From assembly GCF_016466415.2 (NCBI RefSeq), contig NZ_CP066772.2:1116001-1180000 (forward strand): DNA of 64,000 bases, given 5' to 3'. This stretch comes from Ralstonia pickettii (lineage in GTDB: Bacteria; Pseudomonadota; Gammaproteobacteria; Burkholderiales; Burkholderiaceae). Below are positions 27,418 through 36,273 of the stretch, one piece after another. Both the position numbers and the translations under genes were made by a program. The number at the start of each line of letters is the position of its first letter. Within the stretch, counting starts at the first letter, position 1. The notes below the pieces were generated by a model. The model was not told the origin of the DNA, searched no databases, and saw only the letters and a list, made by a program, of their open reading frames with translations.

Positions 27418-30078
27418 TCAGTCGCTGCGCTTTTTCACCCGTACCGCAGTCACCTTATATTCGGGCGTATGCACCAGCCGGTCTCGCACGGGAGAGGTCA
27501 ATCGGTTGACCAGGAGATCGGCGCGGTGAAAGCTGCAGAACAGTTGCCCAATCTGCATCGCATGGCTGATATGCAACGGCAGGATCGCGGAACCATACCG
27601 GCTTGTTACCTCGACCACATCACCTTCGATAAAGCCGTGGCGTGCTGCATCCGCTGGTGCCATGTCCAGCGTGTCCGACGGCCGTAGCGCTGCGTTCGGG
27701 GTGCGGTAGCTCATCGTGCCGGCGTTGAAGTGCTCCAGCACGCGACCTGTGGTCAGAAGAAAGGGATAGTCATCGTCTGGCCGCTCGGGCGTCGGCACAT
27801 AGGCGACCGGTATCAGAGCGGCCGTCTTGCCGCCGGAAAAACGTTCCCGGTGGAGCACGGGTGTTCCGGTGTGCGTTTCGTCAGGGCACGGCCAATGCAG
27901 GTTTTCGCCGTCCAGGCGCGAATACGCCAAGCCGGCGCCCTCTGGCCAGAGCGCGCGCACTTCGTCCCAGATCTGCTCGGGGCCGTCAAACTCGAAGCCC
28001 TCCGGCTTGCCCATGCGAGCAGCCAGCGCCTGGATAATCCACCAGTCGGAGCGTGCCTGCCCAGGAGCCGTCGTGACAGCATGAACACGCTGTACGCGTC
28101 GATCCGAGTTCATGAAGGTGCCCTCTTTCTCGAAGGCCGATGCCGCGGGCAGAAACACCGTACCGAACGCCGCAGCCGTCTGGTTGATAAACAGGTCCTG
28201 CACAATCACCAGATCCAAGGCGCCAAGCGCGGCAGCCGTTGCGGATGCATTGGCCAGCGAGAGATAAATGTCGTAGCCCATCACCCACAGCGCTTTGAGC
28301 CGACCCGCCTGGGCTGCATCCATCATTTCTACGACATCCAGCCCGCGCGTGGCGGGCAGTTTGGCACCCCACACCTGTTCAAAGCGCGCGCCCGCCTGGC
28401 CAATCGATTGGGCGCCGGTGAGGGTAGCCGGGTCGCATCCCATCTGTGCTGCGCCCTGTACATTGTTCTGCCCACGCAATGGATTGATGCCGCTGCCCGG
28501 CCGACCGAGATTGCCCGTCAGCAGCGCCAGGTTGATGAGTGCCATCACCGCTTCGCTGCCTTGCAGGTGTTCGGTTACGCCCAGGCCATGAAAACACATG
28601 GCGGGCTGCCCTTTGGCGTAGATTCCGGCGGCGGCACGAATGGCCGGAGCCGACACGCCACATCGTTCGGCAACGCTCTCGGGAGCGTAGTGCGCGACAT
28701 GCGCAGCGAAGGTATCGAAGCCGATGACCCTCTCGGACAGAAACGTGCGATCAACCCACCCTTCCTCGATGATCGCGGCGGCCAACGCGTTGAACAGCAG
28801 CACGTTGCTGCCAGCGCGCACTGGCAGATGCACGTCGGCCAACGCCGCCAGTTCGGTACGGCGCGGGTCGATGACCACAAGCTGCGCTCCCCTCAACACG
28901 GCCTGCTTGATGCGCGCTCCGACGACCGGATGATTCTCGGTCGGGTTCGCGCCGCAGATCAGGAACGCGCTCGCATGCTCGATATCGTCGAAGGTGTTGG
29001 TGGCTGCGCCAATGCCAAGCATCGTCTTCAGCGCTTTCGCACTGGGGGTATGGCAAACGCGGGCGCAACAGTCGACGTTGTGCGTGCACAGCACCACGCG
29101 GGCGAACTTCTGCGCCAGGTAATTCTCCTCATTGGTCGCCCGTGACGATCCGAGTACGCCAATGGCATCCGCCCCGTTTGTGGCGATGATGTCTTGTAGC
29201 CGTGACGCCGTGAAGCCAAGCGCCTCATTCCACCCCACCGCTTGCCACCTTCCATTACGCCGCAGCATCGGTTGGGTGACACGGTCTGGGGCGTGGTTGT
29301 ACTCAAACGCATACCGCCCCTTGAGGCAGAGATGCCCGCGATTGACGGGGCTATCTGCAGGGCGCACCAGGACTATGCGGCCACCGGCCGTTCCGACTTC
29401 CATTTGGCAGCCGACTGCGCAGTATGCGCACGTCGTACGGGTCCAAGCCGTAGGCTTGACGCCGGACCGTTTGTCGAACAAGGCTCCGCTGGCACAACTG
29501 TCTACACAGGCGCCGCAACTGACGCACCCCGCCGTGAGCAACGTAGGCCCCTTGCCGATTGCAATGCGCGTCGTATCGTCGCGCCCGATCGTCTCCCAGA
29601 TGAATTGCCCTTGCACTTCCTCGCAGATGCGTACACAGCGGTCGCAATGGACACAGCGTTCCATGCCGACGCCAAGGTAGGGATGGCTGTCATCTTTAAA
29701 AAATCCGTCCTCGTGCTTGCCCCCGGGCGGCACACCGTATTCGGCCAGCAGACGGTGGAACGGGTGCTTCGGATCTGCGGCATACGCCGTTCGCGGATAG
29801 CGCGCGGCGATGAGCTCCAGATTCGTGCGGCACAGTGTGTCGAGCGCGTGGCTGCGCGTCTGCACGACCATGCCTTCAGCTACTTCGGCTGTGCAACTCG
29901 CAACCTGCCGCCGTTGGCCTTCGACCTCCACGAGACACAGGCGGCACGCGCCAGAAGGCACCAGGCGTTTGTCGTGGCACACGTGCGGAACTGCCTTGCC
30001 CGCCGCCGACAGCGCGTCGATCAGCAAGGCGCCTTCCGCCACCTCCAATGGGCTGCCGTCGATTGTCAGTCGCACCAT
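27418..30078 (-). CDS. fdsA: Formate dehydrogenase catalytic subunit, NAD-linked type
   Basis: 886 residues. From the N-terminus: a [2Fe-2S] domain (CHDKRLVPSGACRLC...C), a bacterial ferredoxin region (MERCVHCDRCVRICEE; CVSCGACVDSC), the molybdopterin [4Fe-4S] motif CAYCAVGCQMEV, and the active-site stretch NVDCCARVCHTPSA where Cys replaces the selenocysteine of E. coli FdhF. This is the NuoG-like alpha subunit of soluble NAD-dependent formate dehydrogenases. ATG overlaps the beta-subunit stop by 13 bp. Oxidises formate to CO2. No FdsC/FdsD accessory gene is adjacent. Confidence 0.92.
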   Translation of the reverse strand: MVRLTIDGSPLEVAEGALLIDALSAAGKAVPHVCHDKRLVPSGACRLCLVEVEGQRRQVASCTAEVAEGMVVQTRSHALDTLCRTNLELIAARYPRTAYAADPKHPFHRLLAEYGVPPGGKHEDGFFKDDSHPYLGVGMERCVHCDRCVRICEEVQGQFIWETIGRDDTTRIAIGKGPTLLTAGCVSCGACVDSCASGALFDKRSGVKPTAWTRTTCAYCAVGCQMEVGTAGGRIVLVRPADSPVNRGHLCLKGRYAFEYNHAPDRVTQPMLRRNGRWQAVGWNEALGFTASRLQDIIATNGADAIGVLGSSRATNEENYLAQKFARVVLCTHNVDCCARVCHTPSAKALKTMLGIGAATNTFDDIEHASAFLICGANPTENHPVVGARIKQAVLRGAQLVVIDPRRTELAALADVHLPVRAGSNVLLFNALAAAIIEEGWVDRTFLSERVIGFDTFAAHVAHYAPESVAERCGVSAPAIRAAAGIYAKGQPAMCFHGLGVTEHLQGSEAVMALINLALLTGNLGRPGSGINPLRGQNNVQGAAQMGCDPATLTGAQSIGQAGARFEQVWGAKLPATRGLDVVEMMDAAQAGRLKALWVMGYDIYLSLANASATAAALGALDLVIVQDLFINQTAAAFGTVFLPAASAFEKEGTFMNSDRRVQRVHAVTTAPGQARSDWWIIQALAARMGKPEGFEFDGPEQIWDEVRALWPEGAGLAYSRLDGENLHWPCPDETHTGTPVLHRERFSGGKTAALIPVAYVPTPERPDDDYPFLLTTGRVLEHFNAGTMSYRTPNAALRPSDTLDMAPADAARHGFIEGDVVEVTSRYGSAILPLHISHAMQIGQLFCSFHRADLLVNRLTSPVRDRLVHTPEYKVTAVRVKKRSD

Positions 30079-31643
30079 GCTTGCAGCTCCGACGGATAGT
30101 GGCGGCGCACAGACTGGACAAACTCGGCCAGCCCCCGGCCATGCCCGCAAAGGCTGGTCGCCGCCAATGCATCAATCAACCGGCGAAAACGGTCCGCATC
30201 AACTGGCAGACGGTTGGCCGCCGCATCCGCCATCGCCGCAAGAATGGGCGTACCAAGATGACAGGGCGTGCACTTGCCGCAGGACTCGCGAGCGCCGAAA
30301 CGCAAGACCTGGGCAACGATGCGTGGGATGGACGTGTCGTCGGCAAACGCGATGACGCCGCCATGCCCCACGGCGCAATCGATGGCCTGCATCTCTTCGT
30401 AGCCGAGCCGGGTGTCGAGCAATGTCGGTGGAACGATGCCGGCCAACGGGCCACCGACCATCAAGCCATTCAGCTTGCCACGACGCAACCCTTGCCCGAG
30501 CTGCTCGACGACATCCGCCAGACTGATGCCGAACTCGACTTCATAAAGCCCAGGGCGACAAAACAGAGAATTCAAAGACAACAACTTGGTGCCTCGGCTG
30601 TTGGAGAAGCCGAGGGCGGCATACGCAGCGGCGCCATGGGTCACGATCCAGGGGATCGCGCACAAGGTCTCGACGTTGTGTACCAGCGTGGGGGCGCCAA
30701 ACAGTCCGCGCTCGCTGATCTGCGGAGGCCTTGGCCGCACTTCCGGACGGCGGCCTTCCAGCGCGTTCAGCAGGGACGTCTCTTCTCCACAGATGTAGGC
30801 GCCCTGCCCCACCACCAGCTCGAGTTCGAGTGTCGGCCCGAGCCAGCCAGCCACACGCGCCTGTTCCAGTGCATGCGACATGACCCGCACCGCATCCGGG
30901 TACTCCTTGCGGATGTAGATGTAACCGCGTCGCGCGCCTACTGCGTGTGCGGCAATCGCAGTGGCCTCAATGAGGCGAAACGGATCGTCCTCCAGCAGGA
31001 ACCGGTCAGAGAACGCGCCCGGGTCACCTTCGTCGGCATTCACGACCACATACTTGGTTTCGGCGCATGCGCCGGCAACGGCTTGCCATTTGATGCCTGC
31101 GGGGAATGCGGCGCCGCCTCGCCCTCGCAATCGGGACGCCTCCATCATGTTCAGCAACGCTTGTGGCGCCATCTGCCGAGCTTTCTCAAGCGCTGCCCCG
31201 CCGCGGCGATAGGTCGGCAGATCGCGCACGCCACCGCGCAGCACGTTGCCTAACAACACGGTTTGGCACGCATGCTCGCCCACGTGCGGTCGAACATCGT
31301 GCGCGCCGTCACTGGGTGCGTCATAGCATTTGCCAAGGCAGTAGAGCACCGGGGTCTGCGTGGCCGCGGTCTGCCAGCGGTCCGGTCTATCGGCGCGGGC
31401 GGCAAAACACGCCAACCCCGCGCAAGCGCACTCGCTGATCGCCGTGTGCTCAAGGTGATAAAAGCCGATTGGAGCTGGATGCCGTTGCCTGGGCATCGTC
31501 ACGGTCTCGATGGCGCCTCGGTTCGTGGGCAACGTCGCCGCTAGGGTAGACACGACGTCGCTGCCGTCAGCCTGTTCTGCATCCCCACCCCGCTCATGCC
31601 GATGCAGGCGCCTGCGCAGGACGTCTCGTAAGACTGGCTTCAT
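30066..31643 (-). CDS. fdsB: Formate dehydrogenase NADH/FMN subunit (NuoE-NuoF-like)
   Basis: 525 residues. N-terminal thioredoxin-like [2Fe-2S] domain (CACAGLACF...LYCLGKCYDAP), then a NuoF-type domain with GRGGAAFPAGIKW (NAD/FMN binding), NADEGDPGAFSDR, GAYICGEETSLLNALEG and the [4Fe-4S] motif ESCGKCTPC. It passes electrons from the alpha subunit to NAD+. The start is the ATG at 31643, about 23 nt from the expected transcription start; an ATG at 31496 would leave the protein closer to the minimal domain and is possible. First gene of a two-gene unit under an FNR-type promoter. The usual small FdsG-type subunit is not encoded beside it. Confidence 0.9.
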   Translation of the reverse strand: MKPVLRDVLRRRLHRHERGGDAEQADGSDVVSTLAATLPTNRGAIETVTMPRQRHPAPIGFYHLEHTAISECACAGLACFAARADRPDRWQTAATQTPVLYCLGKCYDAPSDGAHDVRPHVGEHACQTVLLGNVLRGGVRDLPTYRRGGAALEKARQMAPQALLNMMEASRLRGRGGAAFPAGIKWQAVAGACAETKYVVVNADEGDPGAFSDRFLLEDDPFRLIEATAIAAHAVGARRGYIYIRKEYPDAVRVMSHALEQARVAGWLGPTLELELVVGQGAYICGEETSLLNALEGRRPEVRPRPPQISERGLFGAPTLVHNVETLCAIPWIVTHGAAAYAALGFSNSRGTKLLSLNSLFCRPGLYEVEFGISLADVVEQLGQGLRRGKLNGLMVGGPLAGIVPPTLLDTRLGYEEMQAIDCAVGHGGVIAFADDTSIPRIVAQVLRFGARESCGKCTPCHLGTPILAAMADAAANRLPVDADRFRRLIDALAATSLCGHGRGLAEFVQSVRRHYPSELQAWCD

Positions 31644-31672
31644 GTTCGTGGCCGCAACGGAAGGACAGAATC

Positions 31673-31713
31673 ATTGTTCGCCAGCCGGGCGCGCGCAGCT
31701 TGATGCCGGTCAA
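31673..31713 (-). promoter_or_regulatory. FNR-type class II promoter, formate dehydrogenase operon
   Basis: Box TTGACCGGCATCAA on the minus strand (31713-31700), 21 nt spacer, -10 AACAAT (31678-31673). Confidence 0.7.
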
Positions 31714-31897
31714 GTCGCCGGTTGATATCGGCCGGGTACGGTGACACCGAAATGTTGGGTTCGCGCTTGCTGCCACATGTTCGCGCGAGGTCTGGCCGCG
31801 ACGGCAATGAGGCACCCAGAGCGCCGTACACGCTCAGCCCTCCTCCGCCAAAAGTGATCCGGTGGCGCTATGCCGCGAAGATGTGCTGTGTGGGGGC

Positions 31898-31938
31898 TTG
31901 ATCCGAGTCAACCCCTAACGCCATCGACTACCTAGACT
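31898..31938 (+). promoter_or_regulatory. FNR-type class II promoter, DUF47/PPDK-like operon
   Basis: Box TTGATCCGAGTCAA (31898-31911), 21 nt spacer, -10 TAGACT (31933-31938). Identical box sequence to the one at 60484. Confidence 0.75.
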
Positions 31939-32007
31939 TTCCACGTTTGTCCCAGCATTCCGTGGAACGGCGATCCGGCTGGCCACGTCTGCCGCTTGAG
32001 CATACCG

Positions 32008-33975
32008 ATGCAAAAAGCCGAAGCCGTCGTTGCAATTGGTAAGCGCAGCTTGCTGCTGCCAGCATGGATCAAGGCCGCCCTCGCCGCCAATGATCGTCTC
32101 AAACTCTTCCTGAGCGTTGTGCAAGCCGCTGCTGCACACGCAGCGCACCCCGATCTGCAGATGCTAGATCTGGCACCAGAGATCGGTGTGGCCCAGAGCG
32201 ATGCCGCCTGGCTGCGTGACATGCCCGCAACAGCAATCCAGGTGGACAGCGCGTTACGCCTGCCAAATCTGCAGCGTTTCGCCAAGCGGGCGGCGGAAGA
32301 ACTTGGCGTGATGGCCCGTCCGGTGCTGGAAGCACATGACAACGCATTTCGCGAGCGCGTGCAGAACTGGCTTGCCTGGCTGGGCAAGATCGATGCAGGC
32401 GAGTTGACCAACGCACAACTACGCGCGTTGACCAGCGGTGTGACTGCCGGCGGCGAAGACAGCTTGCACCAGCTGATCATGGATCTGCACAGGCAGCTGG
32501 CAGAACTAGAGCGCTCCCTCGCAACCGAGGAGATCGACGGTGCCCACGTATGGCAGGTGCTTCCCGAAGATCGCGCCCGCATCGCGGCGTTCATGCGCGG
32601 GCTGAATCGGACCGCGCCGCTCAAGTTCGACCATACAGGTCTGGGGACTGCTGTGACGCGGGACGGGGACAAGCTCTTACTGCAAAACGACATTGGCGCG
32701 ACCGATGTACACGTGCTGGTGGTTCAGGTGCAAGCAATGACCATCACGGTGAACTACGCAGACCTGCATCGCCAACGGTTCGAGTTCTTTCGATCGATGC
32801 TCGAACCATTGGACGTGCATTGGGAGGGGCTCCAATCGAAACTCGATCCCGCGCTGAACGAGGGACAGCCTTTCATCTTCGGCACTGCCCGCCTCGAATG
32901 TGGTGACGAAGCGTCGCTCGACGACGCGCTGGAAGGTATCGGCTCCCGCATCGTGTTTCTGATCGACTGGAACCGCGCGCGCAAGCGCCTGCTGTCGTTT
33001 GTCGGAAAGGACGCCGCCGTGGGCATCCTGCAAGAGGCTGCACGTATCGACGCCGGCCACATGGCCTGGCTCAAATGTGGTGGCGAAGCGCTCATCCACG
33101 GCGCCATGCAAGCCGTCGGCGCGGGCGTCTTCCGCATCGGGGACCGTCTTGACACCGTGCTTGGTGCCGCCGACGCATGCCGTTTCCTGATCGATGTGTT
33201 GCGCCTGGCAAGTCAGGCCATGCTTAATGACCAACCTGTCGCGCAGTTGGCAGACCAGACACGCCTGTTGCTGATGCGTTCCGTGCGTCTGTACGGCAGC
33301 GAATTCGAACTGCTCGAAGAGCATGCCGCGTATTGCCACGCATTGGCCCAGTCCGTCAGCGACGCACTCGAACACGACGTCATGAATACGTCATGCATGC
33401 AACCAAATTCGGGGGCCGGTGCCAGTGCAACGCAGAGGCTAGCGGCTCGCGCCAAGTCGTGGGAGCGGGAAGCCGACGAGCTCGTGACACTCGCTCGGGA
33501 GAAGGCGCAGCGGCAGCCGCGTTGGGGGCGCTTTGCCCGCGTGATCGAATCTTCCGACGACATTGCCGATGCACTGGAAGAAGCCGCCTTTCTGATGAGC
33601 CTGATTGCCGACGGCCATCAGATCGGCTGGAACGACGTCATCCGCGACACGCTTTGCCGCCTGGCACGCACGGTCCAGGTCGCCACGCAGGAGCACATCA
33701 AGGCGCTGGCGATTGCGCGCGACCTCGCTGGCTGCAGCGACATGTCCGACAGTGATGCCTTTGTTGCGGCCACGTGGAATGTGCTGCGCGCGGAGCGCCA
33801 ATGCGATGAGCTTCTGAGACAGGCCCGGCATTTGATACTCGCCAGCATGAAGGATGCCGCCTCGTTGATGTTGGCCAACGATCTCGCGCAGGCTCTGGAA
33901 CTGACATCCGACCGGCTGCTTGCCGCCAGCTATATGCTGCGTGACGCTGTGTTCAGCCAAGCCGAGCAGGTATGA
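32008..33975 (+). CDS. Large helical protein with DUF47/PhoU-like C-terminus
   Basis: 655 residues, soluble, almost all helical. The last ~190 residues have the pattern of DUF47/PhoU-type phosphate-transport regulators: WEREADELVTLAREKAQ then SSDDIADALEEAAFLMSLI. The N-terminal ~450 residues match no family I know; a middle block (about 215-330) is more beta-like. ATG chosen at 32008; a TTG 12 nt upstream is in frame. The stop overlaps the PPDK-like gene as ATGA, so the two are coupled and probably form a functional pair. First gene after an FNR-type promoter. Function not assigned. Confidence 0.78.
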   Translation: MQKAEAVVAIGKRSLLLPAWIKAALAANDRLKLFLSVVQAAAAHAAHPDLQMLDLAPEIGVAQSDAAWLRDMPATAIQVDSALRLPNLQRFAKRAAEELGVMARPVLEAHDNAFRERVQNWLAWLGKIDAGELTNAQLRALTSGVTAGGEDSLHQLIMDLHRQLAELERSLATEEIDGAHVWQVLPEDRARIAAFMRGLNRTAPLKFDHTGLGTAVTRDGDKLLLQNDIGATDVHVLVVQVQAMTITVNYADLHRQRFEFFRSMLEPLDVHWEGLQSKLDPALNEGQPFIFGTARLECGDEASLDDALEGIGSRIVFLIDWNRARKRLLSFVGKDAAVGILQEAARIDAGHMAWLKCGGEALIHGAMQAVGAGVFRIGDRLDTVLGAADACRFLIDVLRLASQAMLNDQPVAQLADQTRLLLMRSVRLYGSEFELLEEHAAYCHALAQSVSDALEHDVMNTSCMQPNSGAGASATQRLAARAKSWEREADELVTLAREKAQRQPRWGRFARVIESSDDIADALEEAAFLMSLIADGHQIGWNDVIRDTLCRLARTVQVATQEHIKALAIARDLAGCSDMSDSDAFVAATWNVLRAERQCDELLRQARHLILASMKDAASLMLANDLAQALELTSDRLLAASYMLRDAVFSQAEQV

Positions 33976-35627
33976 ATATGCCTTCGAGCCTGACATACGC
34001 CGAGTGGCCCGCTGATGTCTACCTGATCGGCTGCGGCCGCAAGCCGCCTGGGCTCGTACATGCTGACGCATCGCTGGAGAACATTGGGTGCAAGGCGTTC
34101 GGCCTGTTAGGGATGTCGCAGTTGGGGTTACCGGTTCCACCCGCGTTTGTGCTCGGCACGGGCTACAGCCGGAGCGACGCCATGCGGCAGCTTGCAACCG
34201 AACGCAAGGTATGGGCCCCGGGGTTGCAGCAAATCGAACTCGCCTCTGACAGGCGCTTTGGCGATACGCGTGCTCCGCTGTTGCTTGCGGTGCGCTCGGG
34301 AGCCGCTGTTTCCATGCCCGGGATGCTCGAAACCCTGCTCAATATCGGGCTATGCGATGCCACGCTGTCTGGCCTGCTCCGGCAGACTGGCAACCCCCGG
34401 CTGGTGTGGGACACCTATCGGCGCCTGGTGGCAAGCTATGGCGAAGTTGTCGAAGGAATCGCACCGCAAGTCTTCGAGGCTGAATACAGCATGGTGGCCG
34501 GAGCAGCGGATGAAGTCGAACAGCTCGACTTCGCACAATTGCGCGAACTGACCCGGCGCTCGTTGCGGGCCTATGCACAGGCCGCCGGCCGACCGTTCCC
34601 GCAAGACCCGGAGGCCCAGCTCGCAGGCGCCATCCAGGCGGTACTGGCCAGTTGGGACACGCAGAAGGCGCGCGCCTACCGGCACCAATATCAGATTGAC
34701 GAGAACATCGGTACTGCCGCCACCGTCCAGGGCATGGTGTTCGGAAATGGCGGTGGGAACTCTGGTGCTGGCGTTGGATTCACGCGCAACCCTGCCACCG
34801 GCGAACCGGCCATCTGGGTGGACTTTCTCTTCAACGCACAGGGCGAAGACGTCGTGTCGGGCCGGCGACGCGTGCAAGGGCACACAGAACTGGCGCGGAC
34901 CATGCCCCGCCTATGGGAAACACTGTGTGAGTTTGGGTCACGCATCGAGCGAGCCTTCGGCGACATGCAGGATTTTGAATTTACTGTGCAGGACGCACGC
35001 CTCTATCTGTTGCAGACGCGCAGCGGGAAACGTACCCCAGAAGCCGCCGTACGCATCGCGCTCGACCTTCTCGACGAAGGCATCATCGAGGCGGCAACCG
35101 CCCAGGAACGCACGGCGGGTATCGATCCGGCCGTGCTGGTACGTCACCGCGTTGCCTTTGGCGACGGCAACTCACCAGAGCCGTTGGCACATGCCGCGAG
35201 CGCATGTAGCGGAGTCGCAGCCGGCGAAATCGCCCTGGATGAGACCGCCGCGCGGGCACGGCAGGCGGCCGGAGCATCCGTCATCCTGGTGCGCAGCGAT
35301 GCGCAGACGAGCGATCTGACGGCAATACAGGTAGCCTCCGGCCTGCTCACACAGCGTGGAGCGCGGACATCCCACGCGGCGGTGGTCGCGCGCCAACTCG
35401 GCAAGGTGTGCCTGATCGGCTGCGAAGCGCTGCGCGTGCACGAGTCCGCCCGCGCAATCTCATTGGGCGAAACCACCCTGCAGGAGGGCGATTCCTTGAC
35501 CTTGGATGGCAACGACGGTTCCATCTATGCGGGCGAGTTCAGTGTGGTCGCGGAGCCATTGACCGATCTGCAGGCAAGACTCGCGCGACTACGCACGGGT
35601 GGCACGCGCGCTCAGTCGCACGACTAG
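33972..35627 (+). CDS. Truncated PPDK-like protein lacking the PEP/pyruvate barrel
   Basis: 551 residues. The N-terminal nucleotide-binding domain is clearly of pyruvate phosphate dikinase (MPGMLETLLNIGL; GMVFGNGGGNSGAGVGFTRN; FNAQGEDVVSGRR). The central phosphohistidine domain follows (RGARTSHAAVVARQLGK, catalytic His about residue 460). The protein ends about 80 residues later, so the C-terminal TIM barrel that binds PEP/pyruvate (normally another ~350 residues) is absent. It could autophosphorylate from ATP and pass the phosphate to an unknown acceptor, perhaps through the DUF47-like partner to which it is translationally coupled. No frameshift remnant of the barrel is visible downstream. 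Confidence 0.85.
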   Translation: MNMPSSLTYAEWPADVYLIGCGRKPPGLVHADASLENIGCKAFGLLGMSQLGLPVPPAFVLGTGYSRSDAMRQLATERKVWAPGLQQIELASDRRFGDTRAPLLLAVRSGAAVSMPGMLETLLNIGLCDATLSGLLRQTGNPRLVWDTYRRLVASYGEVVEGIAPQVFEAEYSMVAGAADEVEQLDFAQLRELTRRSLRAYAQAAGRPFPQDPEAQLAGAIQAVLASWDTQKARAYRHQYQIDENIGTAATVQGMVFGNGGGNSGAGVGFTRNPATGEPAIWVDFLFNAQGEDVVSGRRRVQGHTELARTMPRLWETLCEFGSRIERAFGDMQDFEFTVQDARLYLLQTRSGKRTPEAAVRIALDLLDEGIIEAATAQERTAGIDPAVLVRHRVAFGDGNSPEPLAHAASACSGVAAGEIALDETAARARQAAGASVILVRSDAQTSDLTAIQVASGLLTQRGARTSHAAVVARQLGKVCLIGCEALRVHESARAISLGETTLQEGDSLTLDGNDGSIYAGEFSVVAEPLTDLQARLARLRTGGTRAQSHD

Positions 35628-35824
35628 CGCCCTTCTCCGACTCCGTCCACACGCGGTTCATGCCCGGCAAGCGCAGCAGCCGGAATCCGAAAGCTGCTCT
35701 AGGTGGCGCTCCAGCGCGCCTGGGTTGAGGACGGGCTCAGCTTGCGGAGGAGTTCCAACGTATCTCGTGAGGGCACGAGAAGCTTCGCATGATCGATAGA
35801 CCGGATCTGTTACACATCCGATGG
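35628..35824. other. Intergenic between convergent genes
   Basis: Nothing identified. No clear terminator hairpin with a T-run. Confidence 0.4.
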
Positions 35825-36145
35825 TCATGCAGCACATCGGCGTTTCAATCCCGCCGCTCTGACCATCTCATGCATGTCTCGAAGGGCATTGAGAAGCGCG
35901 ACATACACGTCCACATCAGATGCCTGGTCTATTGCAAGCTCCTGCCCTTGCATCTCCACCTCGACGTGAACGAAATATGGGCCGCCACAAAGCGGCTCGG
36001 CTCTCTCGGAAGCCAGCCTCACGCTGCACCTTTCGATGCTGCATGGCAGACCATTGAGCTTGTTGAAAAATCGCCTCACGGCTTCTTTGATTGCATCTGA
36101 GGGGGGCAGGTGACGGAACTGAATCTCGACTCGTCGAGTGTCCAT
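35825..36145 (-). CDS. Short hibernation-factor-like (HPF/RaiA) protein, copy 1
   Basis: 106 residues of the ribosome-associated sigma-54-modulation family (HPF/RaiA). It keeps the beta-alpha pattern: VEIQFRHLPPSDAIKEAVRRF, then a strand RCSVRLA, FVHVEVEM, and a final helix with YVALLNALRDMHEMV. It lacks the C-terminal dimerisation domain of long HPF. Such proteins bind the 30S decoding centre and silence ribosomes. It is the most divergent of three paralogues in the window. FNR-type promoter at 36209-36249. Binding-surface basic residues are fewer than in E. coli HPF, so the role is an inference. Confidence 0.78.
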   Translation of the reverse strand: MDTRRVEIQFRHLPPSDAIKEAVRRFFNKLNGLPCSIERCSVRLASERAEPLCGGPYFVHVEVEMQGQELAIDQASDVDVYVALLNALRDMHEMVRAAGLKRRCAA

Positions 36146-36208
36146 GATCTAAACGTATGTAAAACCGAAGTTCAACAGCGAAGCGGAACCAATGCGAACT
36201 GAGCTGCC

Positions 36209-36249
36209 AGCCTATTGGACGCTACGTAGCGCGCCTTGACCTATCTCAA
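36209..36249 (-). promoter_or_regulatory. FNR-type class II promoter, HPF-like copy 1
   Basis: Box TTGAGATAGGTCAA on the minus strand (36249-36236), 21 nt spacer, -10 TAGGCT (36214-36209). Confidence 0.65.
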
Positions 36250-36273
36250 TAACGCAAGACCCCCTCACTTCAC

